From CBDFKU01 sp965248975 (GTDB lineage Bacteria; Chloroflexota; Dehalococcoidia; Lucifugimonadales; JAGWBF01): 64,000 nucleotides of DNA. The stretch is taken from NCBI GenBank assembly GCA_965248975.1, contig CBDFKU010000017.1, positions 124,001 to 188,000 on the forward strand, given 5' to 3'. The notes below the pieces were generated by a model, which saw only the letters and a program-made list of their open reading frames with translations, made no database searches and had not been told where the DNA came from. Position 1 is the first letter of the stretch. Each line of letters begins with the position of its first letter. Of the stretch, positions 47,625 to 56,771 are shown piece by piece. Position numbers and translations under genes: made by a program.

Positions 47625-49136
47625 TCAGGATGCGTTGCGCTGATAGGCGTCGGCGGCCCTGAGCACGGTCGCGTCCTCCCCGGTCCGGCCCACCAGCATC
47701 ATCCCAATGGGCAGCCCGTCCGACGTCCCGCAGGGCACGTTTATCGCCGGGTGTCCAGTGACGTCGAAGGGGCAGGTGTTGGGTATCATCTCCAGGGCGC
47801 GGGCGGTGTACTCCTCGCGGCTGGCGTCCGGGGCCGGGATCACCGTGGCCTTCATCGGCAGCGTCGGCATCACCAGCAGGTCGACGTTCTGGAAGACGTC
47901 GTCATAGGCTGCCTTCAGCCGACGCGCCAGGTTCTGGGCCTTGGCGTAGTACCTGCCGTGGTACTGGTCCTGCATGTACTGGCCCAGGAGCACTACCAGC
48001 TTCGTCGTCTCGGAGAGGTCGTCCGCTCTGGTGTAGCGGCCCCGGGCGAAGACGTCCAGCAGGCTGGTGGTGTAGTGGCCCTTCCAGTTGGTCCCCATGC
48101 TGTTCCCCGCCACCATCAGCATGGCGGCGCCCTCCACGGCGATGGCGTTCCAGATGTGCATGCCGTCCCGGTGCCACGGAACGGAGACCGTGCTTACCTG
48201 GGCGCCCATTCCCTCGAAGGCGCGGGCCGACTGGTTCACCGATGCATCCACGTCGCTTTCGGACAGGCCTTCCCAGCCGAATCCCTCCTGGACGATCGCC
48301 AGACGCAGGCCGTTCACGTCGCCTGTGAGGGCCTGGCTGTAAGCCTCGGCGCTCCGGCCCGAGCCCTGCCTCGGGTCCAGGCCGTCGGGCCCGGCGATGG
48401 CCTCCAGCAGCAGGGCGACCTCGGCAGCCGAACGGGCCAACGGGCCGGTGTGGTCCAGGGTCAGCTCGATGGGGAACACCCCGGTGTAAGGCACCAAGCC
48501 GTGGGTCGGCTTCAGGCCGTAGATTCCGCACCAGGAGGCGGGGATGCGGATGGAGCCTCCCTGGTCGCCACCGATGGACATGTCCACCTCTCCCGCGGCC
48601 ACCAGGGCCGCGCTACCGCTGGAGGAGCCACCGGCTGTGCGGGCGTGGTTATGTGGGTTGAGCACCGGGCCGGTGTCCGAGGTGTGGCTGCCGCCGGAGA
48701 AACAGAGGCTCTCGCAGACGGCCTTGCCCATGATAGTGCCGCCGGCGTCCAGGATGCGGGTGACGATGGTCGCATCGATGTTGGGAACGTAGCCTTCCAG
48801 CACACTGGTGCCGTTCATCAGAGGCAGACCGGCCACGCATACGTTGTCCTTGATAGCCACCGTCTTTCCGGCAAGCAGCCCGCTGGAGGCCCCCTTTATC
48901 TCGCAACGCCAGTACCAGGCGCTCAGGGGATTCTCCTCGGGGTCGGGCCTGTAGCCCGCGCCCCGGGCGTACTTCACCGGCAGGCTGGGCTCGGCCAACT
49001 CGTCGAGGCGTGAGTAGGAGGCCAGGACTCCGTCCATGAGTCCCCGAAAAGACTCCAGGTCCTCTTCGGTGGCGTTCAGGTTGTAGCTCTCGGCTATGTA
49101 CGCCAGGGTTTCCAGAGTTGGTCGCTTCACAGGCAT
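47625..49136 (-). CDS. Amidase signature family hydrolase
   Basis: 503 residues. Ser-Ser-Lys catalytic triad visible: Lys in 'GKTVAIKDNVCVAGLPLM', Ser pair in 'TAGGSSSGSAALVAAGEVDM' and 'GGDQGGSIRIPASWCGIYGL'. The C-terminal part 'FDVTGHPAINVPCGTSDGLP' and 'GMMLVGRTGEDATVLRAADA' is typical. The subgroup hydrolyses amides or carbamates; GatA is unlikely since no gatB/gatC is near. Probably a single gene. Confidence 0.9.
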   Translation of the reverse strand: MPVKRPTLETLAYIAESYNLNATEEDLESFRGLMDGVLASYSRLDELAEPSLPVKYARGAGYRPDPEENPLSAWYWRCEIKGASSGLLAGKTVAIKDNVCVAGLPLMNGTSVLEGYVPNIDATIVTRILDAGGTIMGKAVCESLCFSGGSHTSDTGPVLNPHNHARTAGGSSSGSAALVAAGEVDMSIGGDQGGSIRIPASWCGIYGLKPTHGLVPYTGVFPIELTLDHTGPLARSAAEVALLLEAIAGPDGLDPRQGSGRSAEAYSQALTGDVNGLRLAIVQEGFGWEGLSESDVDASVNQSARAFEGMGAQVSTVSVPWHRDGMHIWNAIAVEGAAMLMVAGNSMGTNWKGHYTTSLLDVFARGRYTRADDLSETTKLVVLLGQYMQDQYHGRYYAKAQNLARRLKAAYDDVFQNVDLLVMPTLPMKATVIPAPDASREEYTARALEMIPNTCPFDVTGHPAINVPCGTSDGLPIGMMLVGRTGEDATVLRAADAYQRNAS

Positions 49137-49253
49137 GGCCGGGTCCCTCCTATATCACAAATGTAGGGTCGGAGTTCCTGGGAATGAGCTCAGCAATTAT
49201 AGCCGATGTGGTCCCCGCGGGCCACCAACGCCCTCCTACTGAGGCTGGGCAAC

Positions 49254-50117
49254 TTATCTTGGGGCCGCTTCCAACACCTTTCTGGCCGCCTCGTTGTCCC
49301 TGGCCCCACCCTTCATGATGGGGGGGACCAGGTATATCCTCTTGATCCCGAACTCCAGGAAGCGTTGCAGGAGCTCCAGGGCGATGTCGGTGCCTTCCCG
49401 ACCCCGCTCCAGCTCCTGCCGTACCGCCTCGGGGACGCTGCTGAAAATAACGCCGTCTTTCTGCAGCACCTGAAGGCCGAAGAACACAGGCTGCGAGATG
49501 TCCCTTCCGGCCACGGCACTGTAAGCCTCGAGAAAGGCGCTGAGGCGGTCGGTGCCGAAGACCGGCTGGGAGATGAAGAACTGGGCCCCCGCCGAGGCTT
49601 TGCGGTGGGTCAGCGCGGCTTCCGACTCGATGCCCCGGTCAAGGTCTATGGATGCGCCTATGCAGAAATCGGTGGGCACCCTCAGGTTCGATCCACGAAA
49701 GTCGGTGCCGTCGTTCATGGAGGCCAGGGCACCGATCAGGCCCGTAGGATGGACGTCGCTCACATCCTTGACCCGCTCCCGATCCCTGGCGGTGAACGAG
49801 TCCCCCCCAATGACCACCAGGTTCTCGAGACCCAGCATTTGGGCTCCCAGCAGATGGGTCTGAAGGGCTAGTATGTTCATGTCCCTGGTGGCCAGGTTGA
49901 AGATCACGTCCTTGCCGGTACGCTGCTTGATGGAGTAGGCCAGTATCGCCGAGTCCACCCTTACCGCCTTGCCGGGGTTGTAGGCCACGCAGATGTAGTC
50001 GGCGTCTATCACCGCGGCGTTTTCAAAGGCTGCCGGGTCGGCGCCCCGGGGCGGGGAGAAGTCGCACAGGAAGACCGGGCGATCGCCCTGCTCAGAGCAC
50101 CGATCCGTGACCTTCAT
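49254..50117 (-). CDS. Methylenetetrahydrofolate reductase family protein
   Basis: 287 residues of MetF-like TIM-barrel type: 'DYICVAYNPGKAVRVDS', 'GKDVIFNLATRDMNILALQT', 'LGLENLVVIGGDSFTARDRE', 'FCIGASIDLDRGIESEAAL', 'AQFFISQPVFGTDRLSAFLE'. Reduces methylene-THF to methyl-THF in one-carbon metabolism, but members with other folate-linked roles exist. ATG start 50117. Divergent from mqnD. Confidence 0.82.
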   Translation of the reverse strand: MKVTDRCSEQGDRPVFLCDFSPPRGADPAAFENAAVIDADYICVAYNPGKAVRVDSAILAYSIKQRTGKDVIFNLATRDMNILALQTHLLGAQMLGLENLVVIGGDSFTARDRERVKDVSDVHPTGLIGALASMNDGTDFRGSNLRVPTDFCIGASIDLDRGIESEAALTHRKASAGAQFFISQPVFGTDRLSAFLEAYSAVAGRDISQPVFFGLQVLQKDGVIFSSVPEAVRQELERGREGTDIALELLQRFLEFGIKRIYLVPPIMKGGARDNEAARKVLEAAPR

Positions 50118-50268
50118 GGGGCTGCCTCCTGGCTGGGGAGTTGGCTGCGGGTTGGGCGGTACAATCTTAGCACGAGCATCGGGTGCTTTGAACCGAAGGA
50201 TGAGCTTTACGGGGATTCGTGGGTCTTCTATACTGAACCGTCACGATTCCTACCCAAGAAGAGGTGAG

Positions 50269-51105
50269 ATGAGCGTACTCCGGGTTGGCCACAGCCCTGA
50301 TGCCGACGACGCATTCATGTTCTACGCCCTGTCCAACGGCAAGGTGTCCATCGAGGGCTACGAGGTGCAGCAGGTGTTGGAAGATATCGAGTCCCTCAAC
50401 CGCAGGGCGATGGTGGGGGAGCTGGAGATCACCGCCATCTCTGCCGCCGCCTATCCCCTGGTGGCCGACAAGTATAGGATCATGGCCTGCGGCGCGTCGG
50501 TGGGCAGGGAGTACGGCCCCATTGTAGTCTCGAAAAGCCTCGCTTCGGACGCCGATCTGGAGGGCAAGAGGATCGGCATCCCCGGCGAGTACACTACCGC
50601 CTATCTGCTGATCCGCATCTATCTGGAGCGGCCCTTCACGCCGGTGTTCCTGAACTTCGACGAGATCGTGGGGGCTGTGGACGCCGGCACAGTGGACGCC
50701 GGCCTGATCATCCACGAGGGCCAGATCACCCTGGAGGCCCAGGGGTACAGAACGATTTTGGACCTGGGCGTCACCTGGGGGAAGGACACCGGTCTACCCA
50801 TACCCCTGGGTCTGGACATGGTGCATCGCCGGCTGGGAGACGCTACGATCCAGAGGGTGGCCAGGATGTTCCAAGATGGCATTCGCTACTCCATCGCCCA
50901 CGAGGACGAAGCGGTGGAATACGCTCTACCCTATGGGCGGGGCATCGACAGGGAGACCTGCCGCCGCTTCGTGCGGATGTACGTCAACGAGGACACCATC
51001 GACATGGGAGACGAGGGCAGGCGGGCGCTGGAGACCCTCTACCGGCGGGCCCTGGAGCGTGGACTGATTGAGGCGATGCCGCCGCTTGACATCGTGGGGC
51101 TGTAG
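50269..51105 (+). CDS. mqnD: 1,4-dihydroxy-6-naphthoate synthase
   Basis: Start set at ATG 50269 (M-S-V-L-R-V-G-H-S-P-D) with GAGGTG upstream, giving 278 residues. Periplasmic-binding-protein fold enzyme: 'HSPDADDAFMFYAL', 'ITAISAAAYPLVADKYRIMA', 'RIGIPGEYTTAYLLIRIYLE', 'VDAGLIIHEGQ' with the catalytic His, and 'GLPIPLGLDMVHRRLG'. Converts cyclic dehypoxanthinyl futalosine to dihydroxynaphthoate for menaquinone. Convergent with mqnE-mqnA-mqnC across two small unknown genes. Confidence 0.92.
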   Translation: MSVLRVGHSPDADDAFMFYALSNGKVSIEGYEVQQVLEDIESLNRRAMVGELEITAISAAAYPLVADKYRIMACGASVGREYGPIVVSKSLASDADLEGKRIGIPGEYTTAYLLIRIYLERPFTPVFLNFDEIVGAVDAGTVDAGLIIHEGQITLEAQGYRTILDLGVTWGKDTGLPIPLGLDMVHRRLGDATIQRVARMFQDGIRYSIAHEDEAVEYALPYGRGIDRETCRRFVRMYVNEDTIDMGDEGRRALETLYRRALERGLIEAMPPLDIVGL

Positions 51106-51144
51106 TCCTAATGGCGAAGGTGGCGGGCGTGGTCTGACCTCTCC

Positions 51145-51462
51145 TCAGGGCTTCCGAGCCGCGCACGCGTCGACAAGCTTTCCCAGCGCCTTCTCGGCTG
51201 CGTCCACTTGGCCCTTCGTATGCAAAAGGACTTCCCTCAAATCGGTAAGGGCGTCTCCGAGACTTTTTACGTCGCCTTCCGGGATGGCCTCAAAGGAGGG
51301 TAGGACCTCGCCCGTCAGTCTCCCCGCATCCGCCAGTATGTCCGGGATGGCGAGGTCGACTGCCGCCACGTCGTCGTCATTCACCTGGCCGATAAAAGCA
51401 GGCAGTTTCTCGTCCAGCAATCGGCTGAGGAAAAATATGTCGATGGATCGAGATTCCCTCAT
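51145..51462 (-). CDS. Hypothetical protein
   Basis: 105 residues, not recognised. Mostly helical and acidic, no signal or membrane segment. It starts 12 bp after the stop of the 95-residue gene upstream and both trail mqnC, so the four genes probably share a transcript. 'LPSFEAIPEGDVKSLGDALT' and 'LLHTKGQVDAAEKALGKLVD' look like a helical bundle. Confidence 0.5.
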   Translation of the reverse strand: MRESRSIDIFFLSRLLDEKLPAFIGQVNDDDVAAVDLAIPDILADAGRLTGEVLPSFEAIPEGDVKSLGDALTDLREVLLHTKGQVDAAEKALGKLVDACAARKP

Positions 51463-51474
51463 GATATCTTCTCG

Positions 51475-51762
51475 CTAAGGCTGAATACCAAGGAAGTCTA
51501 TAGCTGCCTTGATTATATCACGCTCGTCTTTAAGGCGGTTGATCTCCCCCTGGAATGACTGAACGCGATTTCGCTCGATGAGCGTCCGGGCTTCAGATTG
51601 ATAGATTTCCAGGCGCCTTTCGTGGTCTGTAATAGTTCTTAGTTTCGTGCGGTATGCCTGCCTCAGCTTGCCTTGGGCGGCTAGCCTCACGATATGAGAT
51701 TCGATGAAGACGCCGAAGCGGGGCCACGAATCCAGAAGTTGCTCGCGGAGTGCTGGCGTCAA
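51475..51762 (-). CDS. Hypothetical coiled-coil protein
   Basis: 95 residues from TTG 51762, which overlaps the mqnC stop by 4 bp. Not recognised. Rich in Arg/Glu/Gln with heptad-like pattern ('SEARTLIERNRVQSFQGEIN', 'RLKDERDIIKAAIDFLG'), so a coiled coil is likely. Position suggests translational coupling to mqnC, but no known futalosine-pathway protein matches. Confidence 0.45.
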   Translation of the reverse strand: MTPALREQLLDSWPRFGVFIESHIVRLAAQGKLRQAYRTKLRTITDHERRLEIYQSEARTLIERNRVQSFQGEINRLKDERDIIKAAIDFLGIQP

Positions 51763-52853
51763 AAGGTCCGCAGGATCTCGTAGGTGGTGGTACGCTCTGC
51801 GGGGGTGAAGCCGGCATCCCGGATGATGTCGGCCACCTCTTCTATGGTTGTGCGGTTGTAGAAGCCCGCCTCCTGCATCACGTTCTCGTCGAAGAGGGTG
51901 CTGCCGAAGTCGTCTCCCCCGAAGTGCAACGCCACCTGGCCCGTTTTCTTCCCTTCGGAGAACCAGGAGGCCTGGACGTGCTGGAAGTTGTCCAGGTACA
52001 ACCTTGAGAGGGCCATGACCCGCAGGTAGCGGTTGGGCCCGGCAAGCGCTTTCACCCGTCGCTCCAGGGCGGTGTTCTCCGCCTTGTAGCTCCAGGGGAT
52101 GAAAGCGATGAACCCTCCCGTATCGTCCTGAAGGGCCCGGAGGTGCTCCAGGTGCTCGATGATGTCCTCGTCATCCTCCAGGTGGCCGTACATCATGGTG
52201 GCGGTGGTGCGGTAGCCCAGGTCGTGGGCCTCCCGGTGCACCAGGGTCCAGTCGTCGACGCTGCCCTTGGGGAAGAGCCGGCTTATCTTGTGCTTCACCC
52301 GGTTGGACAGTATCTCCGATCCACCGCCGGGGATGGTCTCCAGCCCGGCATCCTTCAGCTCCACCAGCACTTCCCGCACCGATAGGCCGGAGACCTGGGA
52401 CATCTTCATGATCTCGGGGGCGGAGAAGAAGTGGGGCTGTATCTGGGGCAGGCGTCGCCGGGTCTCGCGGACCAGGTCGGTGTAGTAGCTGAGGGGTAGG
52501 TCGGGATTCAGACCGCCCTGGAGCAGCACCCTGGTGACCCCTTTTTTCACCGATTCCGCCATTATCTCGATCATCTGGTCCACGGAGTAGGTGTAGGCGT
52601 CGGCGTCCTTCTTGGTGCGGTAAAAGGCGCAGAAGGTGCAGTAGGCGTCGCAGACGTTGGTGTAGTTCAGGTTCGTGTCCACCACGAAGGTCACCATCTG
52701 CTCCGGATTGTGGTGGTAGCGGGCCTGCTGCGCCACAGGGGCCAGGTCCAGCAGGTTGGCCTCTTGTAGGATGAAGAGCCCCTCTTCCCGGTCGATGCGC
52801 TCCCCAGAGTCCACTTTGGCCCGTATACGGTCAAGCATTGGACACTCCAGCAA
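51759..52853 (-). CDS. mqnC: Cyclic dehypoxanthinyl futalosine synthase
   Basis: 364 residues. Radical SAM enzyme with the C-x3-C-x2-C cluster motif in 'NVCDAYCTFCAFYRTKKD', then 'GVTRVLLQGGLNPDLPLSYY', 'HFFSAPEIMKMSQVSGLSVR', 'GGGSEILSNRVKH', 'TTATMMYGHLEDDEDIIEHL', 'ALHFGGDDFGSTLFDENVMQ'. Cyclises dehypoxanthine futalosine in menaquinone synthesis. Overlaps mqnA by 23 bp. Confidence 0.95.
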   Translation of the reverse strand: MLECPMLDRIRAKVDSGERIDREEGLFILQEANLLDLAPVAQQARYHHNPEQMVTFVVDTNLNYTNVCDAYCTFCAFYRTKKDADAYTYSVDQMIEIMAESVKKGVTRVLLQGGLNPDLPLSYYTDLVRETRRRLPQIQPHFFSAPEIMKMSQVSGLSVREVLVELKDAGLETIPGGGSEILSNRVKHKISRLFPKGSVDDWTLVHREAHDLGYRTTATMMYGHLEDDEDIIEHLEHLRALQDDTGGFIAFIPWSYKAENTALERRVKALAGPNRYLRVMALSRLYLDNFQHVQASWFSEGKKTGQVALHFGGDDFGSTLFDENVMQEAGFYNRTTIEEVADIIRDAGFTPAERTTTYEILRTF

Positions 52854-53598
52854 CCCCGATGGAGATAACGTACTCCCTGAACAGGTCTATGGCCTTCTGC
52901 TCGGTGACCCCCGCCCAGTAGCGGAACCCCTGGTAGTATTCGACAACCTCCCTGAGACTCATTCTCAGGTCGAGACGGCTCTCGTAGATGGCTGGAACGT
53001 GCTCCAACCCCTCGTCGATGCACGAGTAGAGGACGTTCTCCAGGTAGGACATCTGCCTTGGGCTCATGCCTTTTTGAACCGCCCACATGGCGAAGACGAA
53101 GGGCAGCCCGGTCCAGTCGTACCACACTTCGCCCAGGTCGTAGCGGTGAGGGTAGTCGGGCACGCCGTACCGGCGCTTGAGGGCCTCGTCTCCGATCACC
53201 AGGAAGGCATCGTTGGGCTCCTCCAGGGGGACGTAGCCGGCCGGCTTCACGTTGAACCTGTGGGTAAGCAGCACGGCCAGCAGCCGCCTGGAGGTGGAGG
53301 TGTGGCCGGTTATCCCGACGGTGGCACCGTCCAGGTCCTCGATGGGGCGCTTGGAGTAGAAGAGGATGCTCCTGGACTTCTGCGTGGTGGCTATGCAGAA
53401 CCGTCCCAGCGGGTCCAGCCGGTCTTCCAGGCGAAAGTAGTCTACCAAGGGCAGCGGACCGGCGTCGATCTCGCCGTTTTCCATGGCCTGGGAGAGGGCG
53501 CTGGGCACCAGTGAATGGAGCTCTATGTCGTCGCGGTCCAGCTCGTAGTAGAAGGGCTCGGAGTTAAGGTATGGTATCCGCCCCACCCTAATTTTCAT
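52831..53598 (-). CDS. mqnA: Chorismate dehydratase
   Basis: 255 residues from ATG 53598 (M-K-I-R-V-G-R-I-P-Y-L-N-S); ATG 53604 two codons earlier is equally possible. Forms 3-enolpyruvylbenzoate from chorismate, the first step of the futalosine route. 'IPYLNSEPFYYELDRD', 'LVPSALSQAMENGEIDAGPL', 'SRSILFYSKRPIEDLDGATV' and 'YDLGEVWYDWTGLPFVFAMW' are family features. It starts inside the end of mqnE and ends inside mqnC. Confidence 0.93.
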   Translation of the reverse strand: MKIRVGRIPYLNSEPFYYELDRDDIELHSLVPSALSQAMENGEIDAGPLPLVDYFRLEDRLDPLGRFCIATTQKSRSILFYSKRPIEDLDGATVGITGHTSTSRRLLAVLLTHRFNVKPAGYVPLEEPNDAFLVIGDEALKRRYGVPDYPHRYDLGEVWYDWTGLPFVFAMWAVQKGMSPRQMSYLENVLYSCIDEGLEHVPAIYESRLDLRMSLREVVEYYQGFRYWAGVTEQKAIDLFREYVISIGVAGVSNA

Positions 53599-54694
53599 AC
53601 ACATGCACCGTGTTGTAGAGGGCGTCCCGCTCCACCGCCACCTTCCCGGCTTCCCGTATGAGCTGGATCACCCGCTCCCTGGCCAAGCCGGCGGGGCTGG
53701 CCGCCTTGGCGGCGTGCATTATGCGCTCACGCCCGATGGTGCCATCCATGTCGTTGGCCCCAAAGTGCAGCGCTACAGAAGCGGTCTCCTCGGACACCGT
53801 CACCCAGTAGGCCTTGACGTGGGGGAAGTTGTCCAGCAGCAGGCGGGCGGCGGCGATGGTCTTCAGGTCCTCGATGGCCGAGGCCTGCCTGGGGACCAGC
53901 CCGGTGTCACCAATCTGGTACTCCAGGGGGATGAAGGCCAGGAAGCCTCCCGTCTCGTCCTGGAGCTCCCTGAGGCTCAGTAAGTGCTCGACACGCTCTT
54001 GGTACGTCTCGATGTGCCCGTAGAGCAGGGTAGCGTTGGAGTGGATGCCCATGTTGTGGGCCAGCCGGTGTATCTCCAGCCACCGGTCTGGACCCGCCTT
54101 GCCCGGATAAAGCAGCTTATGTATCCGGTTGGACAGAACCTCGGCCCCGCCTCCCGGCATGGAGCGCAGGCCGGCTTCCTTAAGGCGAGCCAGGGACTCC
54201 TCGGGAGTGACCTTCCAGCGCCGCTGGAAGTAGTCGATCTCCGCTGCGGTGAAGGCCTTGACCTGGACGTTGGGGAAGCTCTGGTGGATGGTGCCGACTA
54301 TCTCCACGTACTTCTCGAAGGGCCAGTCAGGGTGGTGCCCTCCGACGATGTGCACCTCCCGGGTCTCCTCGTCGACGTGGCCCAGGATCTCCTCCATGGA
54401 CATCTCGTAAGCGTCGGGGTCACCCTTCTTCTTGGCGAAGTCGCAGAAGCTGCAGGAGAGGGCGCAGATGTTTGTCGGGTTCAGGTGGCGGTTCAGCACG
54501 AAGTACACCCGGTCGCCGTCTCGCTGGCTCTTCACATGGTCGGCCATACGGCCCGCAGCCGTAAAGTCGGAGCTCTCGAAGAGGCGCACACCGTCCTCCA
54601 GCGACAGCCGTTCACCCTCCAGGACCTTCTCCCATATGGGGATGAGACCCCCGTCCATGAACCCGATGCCCTCTACCACCTGCACTGGCGTCAT
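53588..54694 (-). CDS. mqnE: Aminofutalosine synthase
   Basis: 368 residues from ATG 54694 (M-T-P-V-Q-V-V-E-G-I); TTG 54706 is an alternative. Radical SAM enzyme with C-x3-C-x2-C in 'CALSCSFCDFAKKKGDPDA', 'REVHIVGGHHPDWPFEKYV', 'KAFTAAEIDYFQRRWKVTPE', 'GGGAEVLSNRIHKLLYPGKA', 'HSNATLLYGHIETYQERVEH' and 'ALHFGANDMDGTIGRERIMH'. Joins enolpyruvylbenzoate and SAM to make aminofutalosine. First gene of the mqnE-mqnA-mqnC operon. Confidence 0.95.
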   Translation of the reverse strand: MTPVQVVEGIGFMDGGLIPIWEKVLEGERLSLEDGVRLFESSDFTAAGRMADHVKSQRDGDRVYFVLNRHLNPTNICALSCSFCDFAKKKGDPDAYEMSMEEILGHVDEETREVHIVGGHHPDWPFEKYVEIVGTIHQSFPNVQVKAFTAAEIDYFQRRWKVTPEESLARLKEAGLRSMPGGGAEVLSNRIHKLLYPGKAGPDRWLEIHRLAHNMGIHSNATLLYGHIETYQERVEHLLSLRELQDETGGFLAFIPLEYQIGDTGLVPRQASAIEDLKTIAAARLLLDNFPHVKAYWVTVSEETASVALHFGANDMDGTIGRERIMHAAKAASPAGLARERVIQLIREAGKVAVERDALYNTVHVYEN

Positions 54695-54715
54695 ACTCCC
54701 GGCCAAGCTAAGGCG

Positions 54716-54744
54716 ATTTTAGGCTGCGCCGCTCCGGGTGTCAA
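54716..54744 (-). promoter_or_regulatory. Promoter of mqnE operon
   Basis: Minus strand TTGACA (54744-54739) and TAAAAT (54721-54716) with a 17-bp spacer; near-consensus. Transcription should begin about 10-15 bases before ATG 54694, so the leader is very short. Confidence 0.65.
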
Positions 54745-54805
54745 GGCAAGGCGGCCCCGCTTGATTTAATGTACAATAGCCTTAACGCCTTAACGAGGTC
54801 GAACG

Positions 54806-55648
54806 ATGGCCACAAAGGCGAAACGGAAAGAGCGTGGTCCACTGCCCCGCACCCTCAAGGCGGTGGATTGGTGGTTGAAGAAGTGGGGCCGCTCCGAGCC
54901 CCTGACCCGCGAGGATGTGGAGCGCCTTATCAAGGTCAACGGGGGCACGGCCGACCAGCTATGGCTAGCTGGACAAACCATTGACGGCACTGATCTACAA
55001 GGAGTGAACCTCCAGGGGGCGTTCTTGCAAAAGTTGAGTCTCCAGGGAGCGGTGCTCAAAGAGGCAAACCTCAGCGACGCGAAACTCTGGGAGACGGAAC
55101 TTCAGAGGGCGGACCTCTTCCAGGCAAACCTTCAGGGCGCTGACCTCCTGGGAGCGAAGCTCCATTGTGCTTTCCTCTACCAAACCAACCTCGAGGGCGC
55201 CTCCCTCGCGACAGCAGAGTTCCAGGGCGCGGACCTTTCGGAGGCGAACCTCAAAGGTGCCCAGCTCGACTCTGCCCAACTCCAAGGTGCCGATCTCTGG
55301 CGGGCCAACCTCGACAACGCGTCGCTAAGATGGGCGAACCTCCAGGATGCCGACCTTATGGAAGTTGTGATTTCATCGGCGACTATCCTGGATAAAGCAA
55401 TATGGGAGCCTGACCTCAAGAACGTCGTCGAGCGCCAAGGTAACTACCTACACGCCAGGGACGTGTACAGGCGGCTCAAGGAGTGGTATAGGGGCGCCGG
55501 CATGCAGGCTATAGCCGGGGAGTTCCACTACCGGGAGATAGAGGCCGATAGGAAAGCCCAACGTGAGATGCTTTGGGAAGAACTCAAAGGGAGTCTACGG
55601 GCAGCCTGGAAAGGGCTCAAAGGGGAGGACACTAACGGTCGCGGCTAG
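54806..55648 (+). CDS. Pentapeptide-repeat protein
   Basis: 280 residues. A basic N-terminus (to about 50), then about 25 pentapeptide repeats of A(D/N)LxX type (residues about 57-190; for example 'GADLLGAKLHCAFL', 'GADLSEANLKGAQLDSAQLQ'), forming a right-handed beta helix. The last part is helical ('ARDVYRRLKEWYRGAGMQAI', 'AGEFHYREIEADRKAQREML'), a motif that in many bacteria comes just before a C-terminal ion channel in one protein. Here the channel is a separate gene 9 bp later. A TACAAT -10-like box is at 54772-54777. Confidence 0.88.
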   Translation: MATKAKRKERGPLPRTLKAVDWWLKKWGRSEPLTREDVERLIKVNGGTADQLWLAGQTIDGTDLQGVNLQGAFLQKLSLQGAVLKEANLSDAKLWETELQRADLFQANLQGADLLGAKLHCAFLYQTNLEGASLATAEFQGADLSEANLKGAQLDSAQLQGADLWRANLDNASLRWANLQDADLMEVVISSATILDKAIWEPDLKNVVERQGNYLHARDVYRRLKEWYRGAGMQAIAGEFHYREIEADRKAQREMLWEELKGSLRAAWKGLKGEDTNGRG

Positions 55649-55656
55649 AATGTAGG

Positions 55657-56132
55657 ATGTTGGCTCCACTTATCAGGCTTCTCAGGCTTCCTTTCTTACG
55701 TCGGTATATCAGTCGGTCTCTATCACGATTCGCTGTATTTTTTGGTCGGCTGCCCCGAATTTTTGTCACATCGGTTCGCCTGGTGTTCCACCTGTTTGTT
55801 AAGGAGCCAGTCTGGAATTTGTGGCTTGGGGGTGGCGAGCGTCCAGGTAGAGTTCTACTCATTGCTATGGTCATACTCTTTGGGACATGGATCGGCTACT
55901 GGCTGGGCGGCACCTTCGTGCTGGACCCAGATACTGTTCCCCGAACAACGGGGCAGCCAGGGGTGCAGGATGCCCTCTACTTCAGCCTCGTTTCTTTCAC
56001 CGCCCTCGGCTATGGCAATTGGACGCTAGAGCCCCAGGGCTGGGCTCAGTGGATCGGGGGGCGGAGTCCTTTCTAGGCATCTTCTCGGTGGTCTTCTTCT
56101 CTATAACCTTCGCCCAGCGCATCACCAGGTAA
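55657..56132 (+). pseudogene. Two-helix potassium-channel-like protein, frameshifted near its end
   Basis: Starts ATG 55657, after GTAGG, 9 bp beyond the pentapeptide gene. Basic N-terminus, membrane helix about residues 68-90 ('LLIAMVILFGTWIGYWLGGT'), pore loop with filter-like TALGYGN in 'YFSLVSFTALGYGNWTLEPQ'. The frame then ends early at 56076; the next frame carries the second helix 'FLGIFSVVFFSITFAQRITR' to 56132. One more G in the six-G run at 56056-56061 joins them (WIGGAESFLG). So a complete KcsA-like pore module of about 158 residues, or a mutation. Confidence 0.75.
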
Positions 56133-56136
56133 CAGT

Positions 56137-56769
56137 TTGCTTGACGAGGAAGCGGATACGCAGCACCAGTCTGAGAGCCACGCCAACCTGCCGGTGAAGG
56201 ACCGGGCCGGACGGGAATACTGCTACAACTGCGTTATCGAGGAGCACCAGACCCAGGCTCAAAACCTGGCCCTGCGCATGATGGGGGACTGGGCCACCGC
56301 CGAGGACGCGACCCAGGAGGCCTTCCTCTCGGGCTACCGGGCCTTCGCCGGTTTCCGAGGGGACAACCTGAAGTCCTGGCTGCTTAGGATCGTGGCCAAC
56401 GCCTGCCGGGACATGCTGCGGGTCCGGAAGTCCCGACCCTCGGTGTCCTTGGACTTCTCCCCGCTGAACCCCGAATCGCCCGACCCGCCCATCGATCTGC
56501 CTTCACCCGACGAGTCCCCCGAGGACTACGCCGTGCGTCGTGAGCTGGGACGGACCATCCAGGAGGGGATCCAATCCCTGTCCGAGGACAGGAGGCTGGC
56601 GGCGGTGCTGATCGACGTCCAGGGGTTCAGCTACGAAGAGGCGTCCCGGATAATGAACTGCTCCCTGGGCACCGTCAAGTCCCGCCTGGCCCGGGCCCGG
56701 GGCCAGCTTCGGGACTTTCTCAAGGGTCACCGGGAACTTCTGCCGGGCCAATTCCGTCAAGATAATTAG
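56137..56769 (+). CDS. ECF-type RNA polymerase sigma factor
   Basis: 210 residues from TTG 56137 (start uncertain). Region 2 with 'QNLALRMMGDWATAEDATQE' and 'SWLLRIVANACRDMLRVRKS'; an acidic, Pro-rich linker (about 110-145); region 4 with 'FSYEEASRIMNCSLGTVKSR', the helix-turn-helix for -35 recognition. It lies 4 bp after the channel gene and 2 bp before a zf-HC2 anti-sigma gene, so sigma and anti-sigma are co-transcribed. Confidence 0.9.
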   Translation: MLDEEADTQHQSESHANLPVKDRAGREYCYNCVIEEHQTQAQNLALRMMGDWATAEDATQEAFLSGYRAFAGFRGDNLKSWLLRIVANACRDMLRVRKSRPSVSLDFSPLNPESPDPPIDLPSPDESPEDYAVRRELGRTIQEGIQSLSEDRRLAAVLIDVQGFSYEEASRIMNCSLGTVKSRLARARGQLRDFLKGHRELLPGQFRQDN

Positions 56770-56771
56770 AG

